A stretch of 64,000 nucleotides of DNA from Actinomadura mexicana. Its GTDB lineage: Bacteria > Actinomycetota > Actinomycetes > Streptosporangiales > Streptosporangiaceae. Each line of letters begins with the position of its first letter. Position 1 is the stretch's first letter. The position numbers and the translations under genes are program-made. Where the stretch lies: the NCBI RefSeq assembly GCF_900188105.1, contig NZ_FZNP01000023.1:1-64000 (forward strand), read 5' to 3'. The notes beneath the pieces were generated by a model. That model worked only from the letters and a program-made list of their open reading frames with translations, made no database searches and was not told the origin of the DNA. Below are positions 58,253-64,000 of this stretch, piece after piece.

Positions 58253-58927
58253 TCATCCGCGGGGCCGCAGCATGGGCGGCCTCAGCTGCTCGGCGTCGCC
58301 CCTGCGGTAGAGGCGCGCGGGGCGTCCGCCGTCGCGGGTCGTCGTCCGGTCGGTGGGGATGAGGAACCGGTCGGCGCCGGTCACCTTCCGGTGGAAGTTC
58401 CGCGGGTCCAGGGTGGTGCCCCACACGATCTCGTAGACGCGCCGCAGCTCCGCGACCGTGAACTCGGGCGGGCAGAACGCCGCCGCCAGGGAGGTGTACT
58501 CCAGCTTCGCCCGCGCCCGCTCCATCCCGTCGCCCAGGATCCGCCGGTGGTCGAACGCGGCCCGGTCGTGGTGGAGGAGGTCGTCCACGGCCGTCCACAG
58601 AACCTGGGCGCGGCTGGAGGCGGGCAGGTCCGGCGCCAGCCCCAGGTACGCGACGCTCACCACCCGCTGCCGGGGGTCGCGGTCCGGGTACCCGAAGGTG
58701 GCGAGCTGCTCCAGGTGGATCCGCACGTCCGCGAGGCCCGCCCGCTCGGCCATCAGCCGGGCCGCGGCCACCGGCAGGTCCTCGTCGAGCTGGATGAACC
58801 CGCCCGGCAGCGACCACGCCCCCTCGTACGGCGGCCGGTCGCGCCGCCACCGCAGAGCGCACAGGCGCTGCTCCCGGACGGTGAGCACCACGAGGTCGAC
58901 GGAGACGGCAAGCCGGGGCACGGGCAT
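58253..58927 (-). CDS. NrtR-like Nudix-domain transcriptional regulator
   Basis: A 224-residue protein. The Nudix domain (VDLVVLTVREQRLCALRWRR, WSLPGGFIQLDEDLPVAAAR) has a broken Nudix box: the catalytic REUxEE part reads RLMAERAGL, so it should bind but not cleave ADP-ribose-type ligands. The C-terminal winged helix (FTVAELRRVYEIVWGTTLDP, NFHRKVTGADRFL) is typical of NrtR, a repressor of NAD synthesis genes. No NAD gene is adjacent. The ATG at 58927 fits the family. Assignment as NrtR-like is fairly firm; its regulon is unknown. Confidence 0.88.
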   Translation of the reverse strand: MPVPRLAVSVDLVVLTVREQRLCALRWRRDRPPYEGAWSLPGGFIQLDEDLPVAAARLMAERAGLADVRIHLEQLATFGYPDRDPRQRVVSVAYLGLAPDLPASSRAQVLWTAVDDLLHHDRAAFDHRRILGDGMERARAKLEYTSLAAAFCPPEFTVAELRRVYEIVWGTTLDPRNFHRKVTGADRFLIPTDRTTTRDGGRPARLYRRGDAEQLRPPMLRPRG

Positions 58928-59004
58928 GCAACGAACTTAGCGGGACCGGCCCTCCGCCGAAGCCAGGAAGGCCCGGCGGGGCCGGGCCTTCCGCGCATCG
59001 GCGC

Positions 59005-60351
59005 CTAGTCTTCCTTCGGGACCTCGACGGGGACGGTCGCGGCCGGGACGCCGTTGTGGCCGTTGGTTCCCCCGGGGGCGCTCTGGGCGTTCATCCCGGC
59101 GAGCAGCTGGCGCGCGACGCCGAGGCCGGTGCCGCCGAGCGTGAGGGCCTTGGCGAGCATGTCCTCGACGCCCTGGGCGCCGTTCAGCACGACCATGTTG
59201 TCGACGTTGCCGAACACGCCCGCGCCCGCCTCGACGATCTGCGGCCACTTCTCGGCGAGCTGCTGGGCGATGACGGCGTCGGTGTTCTCCGCCAGCGCCT
59301 CCGCGCGGGCCTTGATCGCCTCGGCCTCGGCCAGGCCCCGGCGCCGGGTCGCGTCCGCCTCGGCCTCACCGATCAGGCGGATGGCCTCGGACTCGCGCTG
59401 CGCCTTGAGCTGGACCTCGGTCGCCGCGGCCTGGGCGTAGGAGATGCGCTCCTCCCGCTCGGCCTCGGCCAGCTTGACCTGCTCGTAGGCGCGGGCGTCG
59501 GCGGGCTTGCGGATCTCGCTCTCCAGCCGCTTCTCGGTGCGCTCGGCCTCCAGTTCGGCGTTGCGGGTCTCCTTGAGGATGACCTCCTGGCGCGCCTGCT
59601 GCGCGGCCTGCTGCACCTGGCCCTCGTACTCGGCCTTCTTCATCTCGGTGTCCCGGATGACGGCCGCGTTCTGCCGCTCGGTCTCCTGCTCGCGCTCGGT
59701 GGCCTCCTGGTTGCGCTCGGCCTCGGCGATGCGGGCGGCGGAGGCGACCCTGGCGGCGTGCGGGCGGCCGAGGTTGGTGATGTAGCCGGTCTCGTCGTCG
59801 ATCTCCTGGATCTGCAGGGAGTCCACGACCAGGCCGAGCTTGCTCATCTCGTCGGCGGCCGAGCCGCGGGTCTCGGAGGTGAGCCGCTCGCGGTTGAGGA
59901 TCAGGTCCTCGACGGTGAGGTTGCCGATGATGGAGCGCAGGTGGCCGGTGAACAGCTCGTGGATCGCGCCGTCCATCGAGTTCTGCTGCTCCAGGAAGCG
60001 GCGCGCCGCGTTGGCGATCGACACGAAGTCGTCGCCGACCTTGTAGATGACCACCCCGCGGACCTTGACGGGGATGCCCTGCTGCGTCACGCAGTGGACC
60101 TCCAGGTTCGCGGCGCGGCTGTCGAGCCGCAGCCGGCGCGAGGTCTGGAAGCCGGGCAGGACGGACGTCCCCTTGCCGGTGATGATCTTGAACCCGAGGC
60201 TGTCGACCCCGTCGATCGGCTTGGACTTGGCGCCGAGCCCGGAGATGATCAGGGCCTCGTTCGGCTCGGCGACCCGCCACACCATCTTGAACAGAACGAT
60301 CAGCACGATGACGGCGACGACGACGCCGATCGCCAGGACGACCACGGGCAT
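59005..60351 (-). CDS. Flotillin-like SPFH protein
   Basis: A 448-residue membrane-domain scaffold. An N-terminal hydrophobic helix (VVVLAIGVVVAVIVLIVLF) is followed by the SPFH domain (VHCVTQQGIPVKVRGVVIYK, FLEQQNSMDGAIHELFTGHL) and a long coiled coil with the flotillin AE-rich repeats (AEREERISYAQAAATEVQLK, GEAEADATRRRGLAEAEAIK). A short Gly/Asn-rich tail ends the protein. Flotillins organise functional membrane microdomains. The ATG at 60351 is the natural start. The NfeD-like gene 132 bp upstream is the usual partner. Confidence 0.93.
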   Translation of the reverse strand: MPVVVLAIGVVVAVIVLIVLFKMVWRVAEPNEALIISGLGAKSKPIDGVDSLGFKIITGKGTSVLPGFQTSRRLRLDSRAANLEVHCVTQQGIPVKVRGVVIYKVGDDFVSIANAARRFLEQQNSMDGAIHELFTGHLRSIIGNLTVEDLILNRERLTSETRGSAADEMSKLGLVVDSLQIQEIDDETGYITNLGRPHAARVASAARIAEAERNQEATEREQETERQNAAVIRDTEMKKAEYEGQVQQAAQQARQEVILKETRNAELEAERTEKRLESEIRKPADARAYEQVKLAEAEREERISYAQAAATEVQLKAQRESEAIRLIGEAEADATRRRGLAEAEAIKARAEALAENTDAVIAQQLAEKWPQIVEAGAGVFGNVDNMVVLNGAQGVEDMLAKALTLGGTGLGVARQLLAGMNAQSAPGGTNGHNGVPAATVPVEVPKED

Positions 60352-60483
60352 ACGGGCCTCCTCCTCCGGGGGTAGGGCGGCCGGCCCGAAACGTCAGGCC
60401 CGTCCGCGTTTCCCATCAGACGCGACAGAGGCGTGTTCGGTTCGTTCTCCGAACCGGATGTTCACGTCCGCATCAGGCCAGGC

Positions 60484-60693
60484 TCAGCCGGCCAGCGCGG
60501 CCGCCACGTACACCGTCCGGGGCGGGTGGTACTCGACCACGACGACGATCGAGCCGACGCCGATCTCGTCGCGCGGGTCGACGGGATGGGCGTAGAACGC
60601 CTCCGCCCCGCCGCGGACCGCGATCATGACCTCGCCGACCAGCCCGGGTCCGATCCGGCCGGTCACCCGGCCCTCCTTACCGATCAAGGACAC
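60484..60693 (-). CDS. NfeD-type OB-fold protein, partner of flotillin
   Basis: A 69-residue all-beta protein: GKEGRVTGRIGPGLVGEVMI, then GSIVVVVEYHPPRTVYVAAA. This is the OB fold of NfeD C-terminal domains, here without the membrane part that NfeD1b proteins carry, so it may be a minimal cytosolic form. The GTG at 60693 starts next to CCAGGGG. It precedes the flotillin gene on the same strand, matching the common NfeD-flotillin gene pair, in which NfeD aids flotillin assembly. Confidence 0.72.
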   Translation of the reverse strand: MSLIGKEGRVTGRIGPGLVGEVMIAVRGGAEAFYAHPVDPRDEIGVGSIVVVVEYHPPRTVYVAAALAG

Positions 60694-60781
60694 CCCCTGG
60701 CCCGGTCCGCCCGGAGCCGCTCTCCGCGCCGCGTAAGGCGAACGCTATCCGCTGCGCGGCGGGGACGGCGAGCCGCGGGGC

Positions 60782-61480
60782 TCAGGACAGGACGCGGCCG
60801 GCCTGGGCCAGCGCCTCGCCGGCCAGGCGCTCGGCGTCGGCGCGGGTGGCGCCGGGCCCGAAGACCGTGATCGTGGCGAGGTAGCGGCGGCCCCGGAACA
60901 CGACGTACCACGTCCGGGTGCGGGCGCCGCCGCTGACGGTGGCGACGCCGACGGTGCGCGAGCCCTCGCCGATCTCCCCCTTCGGCGCCTCGGCCACCTT
61001 GTGCGCGGCCCAGGTGGAGCCCACCCGGGTGCGGAACTTCAGGCAGCCGGGCGGGACGCGGGCGTTGACCTGCTTCTCGGCGTCCGCGGCGGACATGCCC
61101 ATGAGGGTCTCGGTCGCGGTGAGGCCGCGTCCGCCGGTGAACGAGACGAGCGCGGCGGGCACGTCGCCGGCCACGTCGCCGCCCGGACGGGCCTTCCCGC
61201 AGGAGGGCTTGTCCAGGACGGCCTCCCGCTGGAGCCTGGAGGCGTTCTGGATGGCCTTCAGCGAGCCGTACTCGCCCCAGTCGGGCTCACCCGCGCGCCG
61301 GTAGCCGGACGGCTGCTGGAGCAGCGCCTGCGCGAGCTGGGCGGAGGTGTGGCCGATGCCCGCCACCTCGGCGCGGGCGGTGCCGCGCACCGGGCGGGCG
61401 CGCTCGGCGTCGCCGCCGCACGCGGTGGCCGCGACGGCCGTCGTCAGCAGCAGCGTGACCGGGAGGAGCCTGTGCGCCAT
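60782..61480 (-). CDS. Lipoprotein of unknown function
   Basis: A 232-residue exported protein. The signal peptide (LLPVTLLLTTAVAATAC) ends in a lipobox with Cys at about residue 21. The mature part has two Cys (in KPSCGKARPG and PPGCLKFRTR), which could form a disulfide, and a compact alpha/beta domain ending with RTWYVVFRGRRYLATITVFG. The layout is reminiscent of PknH-sensor-like or LpqN-type lipoproteins, but I cannot assign a family. The ATG at 61480 is a good start. Last gene before the NfeD-like gene on the same strand. Confidence 0.72.
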   Translation of the reverse strand: MAHRLLPVTLLLTTAVAATACGGDAERARPVRGTARAEVAGIGHTSAQLAQALLQQPSGYRRAGEPDWGEYGSLKAIQNASRLQREAVLDKPSCGKARPGGDVAGDVPAALVSFTGGRGLTATETLMGMSAADAEKQVNARVPPGCLKFRTRVGSTWAAHKVAEAPKGEIGEGSRTVGVATVSGGARTRTWYVVFRGRRYLATITVFGPGATRADAERLAGEALAQAGRVLS

Positions 61481-61532
61481 GGCGGCGACACTACGGCGCG
61501 AAAGGGGCGCACCGCCCCGGACGACACGCGGG

Positions 61533-62204
61533 TCAGCCCTTTTCGGCCCGCTCGTTGTACTCCGCGGCGTACTCCTGGCCGGTCATCTTCTGGATCGTCT
61601 CGACGATCTCGTCGGTGATGGCGCGGCGGGCCTTGGCGGGCGGCAGGTCCCGGTAGTGGGAGAAGTCCATCGGCGGGCCGATCCGCACGGTGGGGCGCGG
61701 GCCGAACACGCGCGGGAGCGCCGCGCCGATCGGCTGGATCTTCTCGGTGCCCTCCAGCGCGACCGGCAGGACGCGGGCGCCGGACTCCAGGGCGAGCCAG
61801 CCGATGCCCGTCCGGCCGCGGTAGAGGCGGCCGTCCGGGGAGCGGGTGCCCTCGGGGTAGATCGCGAACGCGCCGGCGTTGTCGAGGACCTCGGCGGCCT
61901 GCTCCAGGGCGCCCATGGCGGCCCGGCGGGCGCCGCGCCGCACCGGGACGTGGCCGAGGTTGGTGAGGAACCAGCGGACGAAGCGGTTCTTGAGCCCGCC
62001 GCCCTCGAAGTAGGCCGCCTTGGCGATGTAGGTGACCGGGCGCGGGACCGCCAGGGGGATGATGAAGCTGTCGATGAAGGACAGGTGGTTGCTCGCCACG
62101 ATGAGCGGCCCGTAGCTCGGCACGTTCTCGCCGCCCACGACCCGCGGACGGAAAAGCAGCCAGAGGATCGGACGCACCACGCGCGTCATGAACGTGTAGA
62201 ACAC
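61533..62204 (-). CDS. 1-acylglycerol-3-phosphate O-acyltransferase family (PlsC)
   Basis: A 223-residue membrane-associated acyltransferase. The catalytic H-x4-D is in VASNHLSFIDSFII, block III is AIYPEGTRSPDGRL (EGTRS), and the glycerol-phosphate-binding region GHVPVRRGARRAAMGALEQA is present, then GWLALESGARVLPVAL. It transfers an acyl chain to lysophosphatidate, making phosphatidate. The GTG at 62204 has GGGAGG 5 bp upstream and is preferred over the GTG at 62246. The lipoprotein gene at 60782-61480 follows on the same strand after 52 bp. Confidence 0.9.
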   Translation of the reverse strand: MFYTFMTRVVRPILWLLFRPRVVGGENVPSYGPLIVASNHLSFIDSFIIPLAVPRPVTYIAKAAYFEGGGLKNRFVRWFLTNLGHVPVRRGARRAAMGALEQAAEVLDNAGAFAIYPEGTRSPDGRLYRGRTGIGWLALESGARVLPVALEGTEKIQPIGAALPRVFGPRPTVRIGPPMDFSHYRDLPPAKARRAITDEIVETIQKMTGQEYAAEYNERAEKG

Positions 62205-62611
62205 CAAGCCTCCCGAATTTCGCCACCGCCACTGTAACGTCTGCACCGATCCGGGCCCCGGTCAGCATCCTCCTTTCCCGCCCCAGAGAGTGCCATGAAT
62301 GGTCCAAGGACTGGTCAAAGGCCGGGTGGGCGGGATTCTCGGCCATTCCTTACCGCCAAGTAAGTTTCTCTTCGGTAAGTTATTACCCGTTTACCGGATC
62401 TCCCGGGAGGCACCCGGATGCCCCGGGCGCATCGTCAGGTACAGTCGGGACCGGGGATCAGACGGGCGTCCGGACCGGCGTTACGGTCCGGGTCACGGGC
62501 GGGCGACCTGGTCCTTTTCCCGGGAACTCCTTGGAATGCGGGCACGGGTGCGCAATCCTGAGGAGTCACCTGAGATGGCCGGGTACCACCGGAGTGGGGC
62601 GTGAGGTGACG
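62205..62611. other. 407-bp intergenic region, PlsC / STAS
   Basis: Divergent promoter region without a supported gene. A markedly A/T-richer block (about 62335-62400) contains alternating TTACC and GGTAA half-sites (for example CGGTAAGTTATTACCCG). GGACCG-N6-CGGTCC (62473-62490) and CCCGGG-N14-CCCGGG pairs follow. These could be operators for either gene. Confidence 0.45.
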
Positions 62612-62962
62612 ATGGACTTCGACATCAGCCTGATGCGCGACGATCGCTGCACGCTCGTCCGCGTGAAGGGCGACATCGACGTGGTGTCCCGCGCGCGCTT
62701 CGAGGAGGCGCTCTTCGAGGCCGTCGAGTCGGGCGAGCCGATGGTGGTCGACATGCGCGAGGTCACGTTCTGCGACTCCACCGGCCTGAACGCGATCGTC
62801 GCCGCCAACCGCCGCGCCGGCGAGCACGGCACGCACATCGCGCTGGTGGCGCTGCCGCCACGCGTCCAGCGGGTCTTCCGCATCACCGGGCTCGACAAGT
62901 TCATCCCGATCCACGAGACGCTGCGGGAGGCCATCCTCGCCTTCCCGTCCACCACCCCGTAG
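62612..62962 (+). CDS. STAS-domain anti-sigma factor antagonist
   Basis: A 116-residue SpoIIAA-like protein. The pattern LVRVKGDIDVVSRARFEEAL, the phosphorylation loop MREVTFCDSTGLNAIVAANR (Ser in CDST at about residue 56, as in DSSGL of SpoIIAA) and VALPPRVQRVFRITGLDKFI identify the family. When unphosphorylated such proteins bind an anti-sigma kinase and free a sigma factor. No kinase or sigma gene is adjacent, so its partner is elsewhere. The ATG at 62612 has GAGGTG upstream. Confidence 0.9.
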   Translation: MDFDISLMRDDRCTLVRVKGDIDVVSRARFEEALFEAVESGEPMVVDMREVTFCDSTGLNAIVAANRRAGEHGTHIALVALPPRVQRVFRITGLDKFIPIHETLREAILAFPSTTP

Positions 62963-62971
62963 GGCTCGGGG

Positions 62972-62987
62972 CCCGGCCCCGGCCGGG
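62972..62987. terminator. Short hairpin between convergent STAS and glnH genes
   Basis: CCCGGCC pairs with GGCCGGG around CC, between the STAS stop (62962) and the glnH stop (62988). Confidence 0.6.
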
Positions 62988-63815
62988 TCAGGTGCAGCCC
63001 TCGAACTGGGGGACGCTGGTCGTGAGCTTGAGCCCCGACTTGCCGAACCACGTGTTCAGCAGCCGCTGGGCGGTGCCGTCCTGGTACATGTCCGTGATCG
63101 CCCGGTTGACCTCCTCGCAGCCCCTGAGGTCCCCCTTCTTCAGTCCGACGCCGTACTTCTCGTCGGTGAACGGCGCGTTGATCATCCGTCCGGGGCGGCC
63201 GGTGGCGAACCCGGCGAGGATCAGGTCGTCGGTCGACACCGCGTCGAGCCGGCCGCCGGCGAGCGCGTCCATGCAGGCGCCGTAGGTGTCCACGGTGACC
63301 GGCTGCGCGGCCACCTTGCGCTCCTCGATCACGCGGCGCCAGGAGTTGGACCCCTTCACCTCGCAGATCCGCTTGCCCTTGAGGTCCCGCACGTCCTTGA
63401 TCGCCGCGGCGTCGGCGCGGACGAAGGTGTCCTGGTGGGCGACGTAGTACGGCCCGGCGAAGGTGACCTTCGACTTCCGCTTCGCCGTGATCGAGTACGT
63501 CGCGACGATCATGTCGACGTCGCCCTTGGCGAGCGCGTCCTCGCGGACGGAGGAGTTCGTCGTCCTGAACGTCAGGCGGCTCTTCGGGACGCCCAGCCTG
63601 CCCGCGATGTACGTCGCGACGTCGACGTCGAAGCCCTCGTAGGTCCCGTCCGGGCGCTTGACGCCGAGGGCCGGCTGGTCCTCCTTCACGCCGACGACGA
63701 GGGAGCGCTTGTCGGTGATGGACTGCTCCTTCTCGGCCCCGAGGCCGCAGGCGGACAGCAGCGCCGCCGCGGCGAGGACGGCCCCCGGGGCGGCGATGGC
63801 ACGGGTCGCGCGCAT
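62988..63815 (-). CDS. glnH: Glutamate/aspartate-binding lipoprotein (GlnH type)
   Basis: A 275-residue SBP_bac_3-family binding protein. The signal peptide ends at lipobox LLSAC (Cys about residue 23). Domain blocks are SLVVGVKEDQPALGVKRPDG, GFDVDVATYIAGRLGVP, LAKGDVDMIVATYSIT and KGSNSWRRV. Cys pairs (RICEVKG, YGACMDA, RGCEEV, EGCT) may form disulfides. It is preceded on the same strand by a membrane protein whose end (63832) lies 16 bp upstream, with AAGGAG before the ATG. This equals the glnX-glnH pair that senses external amino acids for kinase PknG in M. tuberculosis; no permease is nearby. Confidence 0.88.
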   Translation of the reverse strand: MRATRAIAAPGAVLAAAALLSACGLGAEKEQSITDKRSLVVGVKEDQPALGVKRPDGTYEGFDVDVATYIAGRLGVPKSRLTFRTTNSSVREDALAKGDVDMIVATYSITAKRKSKVTFAGPYYVAHQDTFVRADAAAIKDVRDLKGKRICEVKGSNSWRRVIEERKVAAQPVTVDTYGACMDALAGGRLDAVSTDDLILAGFATGRPGRMINAPFTDEKYGVGLKKGDLRGCEEVNRAITDMYQDGTAQRLLNTWFGKSGLKLTTSVPQFEGCT

Positions 63816-63831
63816 GGCTTGATCTCCTTGA

Positions 63832-64000
63832 TCAGCGGAACTCGGCCAGCCGGGGACGGACCCCCGCGATGATCAGTGCGGCGATGACGGCCGCGGCCGC
63901 CGGCGGCACCGCGTTCCAGCCGCGCAGCCCGCCGTCGGCGTCCCTGATCGCCTTGTCGAAGGCGTCCTGGTGGACGGCGGTCAGCGAGCTCAGCGCCGCG
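63832..64000 (-). CDS. C-terminal end of GlnX-like membrane protein (cut by window end)
   Basis: Only the last 55 residues are visible: a hydrophilic helical part (LTAVHQDAFDKAIRDADGGL), a transmembrane helix (AAAAVIAALIIAGV) and a short basic cytosolic tail (RPRLAEFR). It is directly upstream of the GlnH-type lipoprotein gene. In M. tuberculosis the corresponding position holds GlnX (Rv0412c), a membrane protein that relays GlnH ligand status to PknG. The match is by position and topology only, because the main part lies outside the window. Confidence 0.65.
   Translation of the reverse strand, partial: AALSSLTAVHQDAFDKAIRDADGGLRGWNAVPPAAAAVIAALIIAGVRPRLAEFR

Overview
The window is high-GC DNA (strong G/C third-position bias, many GTG starts, dense genes on both strands) from a filamentous-type actinobacterium. 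HspR with a HAIR operator, three mycothiol-dependent-isomerase-type (DinB fold) proteins, a CU044_5270-type sigma partner, Roadblock/LC7 proteins and a tRNA-Gly-targeted integrase fit Streptosporangiales/Thermomonosporaceae (Actinomadura-like). The genus is an inference from gene content. Many genes have counterparts in the Mycobacterium tuberculosis Rv0321-Rv0412 interval (dcd, EtfD-like reductase, dnaK-grpE-dnaJ-hspR, purA, DUF3151, fba, DedA, pyrE, clpB, glnX-glnH), so the chromosome backbone here looks ancestral.

Layout. 1-4.1 kb is a scarred accessory zone: an intact-looking IS3-family element (953-2273) that cuts a small secreted-protein gene, a frameshifted tyrosine integrase, and a 151-bp direct repeat that ends in the 3' half of tRNA-Gly(CCC). 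The repeat brackets a 1.18-kb unit carrying a Uma2-family gene next to the intact tRNA. 4.2-8.1 kb holds dcd and a glycine-betaine ABC operon (proVWX). 8.1-15.6 kb holds a ZIP metal transporter, an EtfD-like Fe-S membrane reductase, a thiolase and a 3-hydroxyacyl-CoA dehydrogenase, which together suggest acyl-CoA oxidation feeding the quinone pool. 15.6-19.9 kb has an MFS drug exporter/TetR divergon with a tandem operator array, then an ECF sigma factor with a membrane partner.

20-27 kb is the chaperone locus dnaK-grpE-dnaJ-hspR-clpB. 27.1-29.1 kb is a compact run of three Roadblock/LC7 proteins and one DUF4388-like/winged-helix protein, resembling a conservon without its kinase and GTPase. 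29.4-36.5 kb carries an epimerase, a PhoD-type phosphatase, a sigma factor fused to its own anti-sigma-like membrane tail, a NYN-domain protein and a TPR protein. 36.6-45.5 kb is mostly housekeeping (pyrE, DedA, fba, DUF3151, purA) mixed with small regulators and DinB-fold proteins.

45.5-48.4 kb is the most unusual stretch. Two copies of a roughly 210-bp structured repeat lie in inverted orientation around a glycerophosphodiesterase gene, each starting directly after the stop codon of a flanking gene (purA or corA), with one compensatory stem change between copies. Next to it corA is preceded by a proline-rich 38-codon leader peptide and an attenuator-like hairpin. 48.6-56.8 kb has purD, an LtrA-type protein, purB, a MOSC protein, a MurA-family enzyme, a 780-bp non-coding gap and a three-part regulator. 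56.8-64 kb carries hisC, an NrtR-like Nudix regulator, flotillin plus an NfeD-like OB protein, a lipoprotein, an acyltransferase, a lone STAS protein and the GlnH/GlnX amino-acid sensor pair (GlnX cut by the window end).
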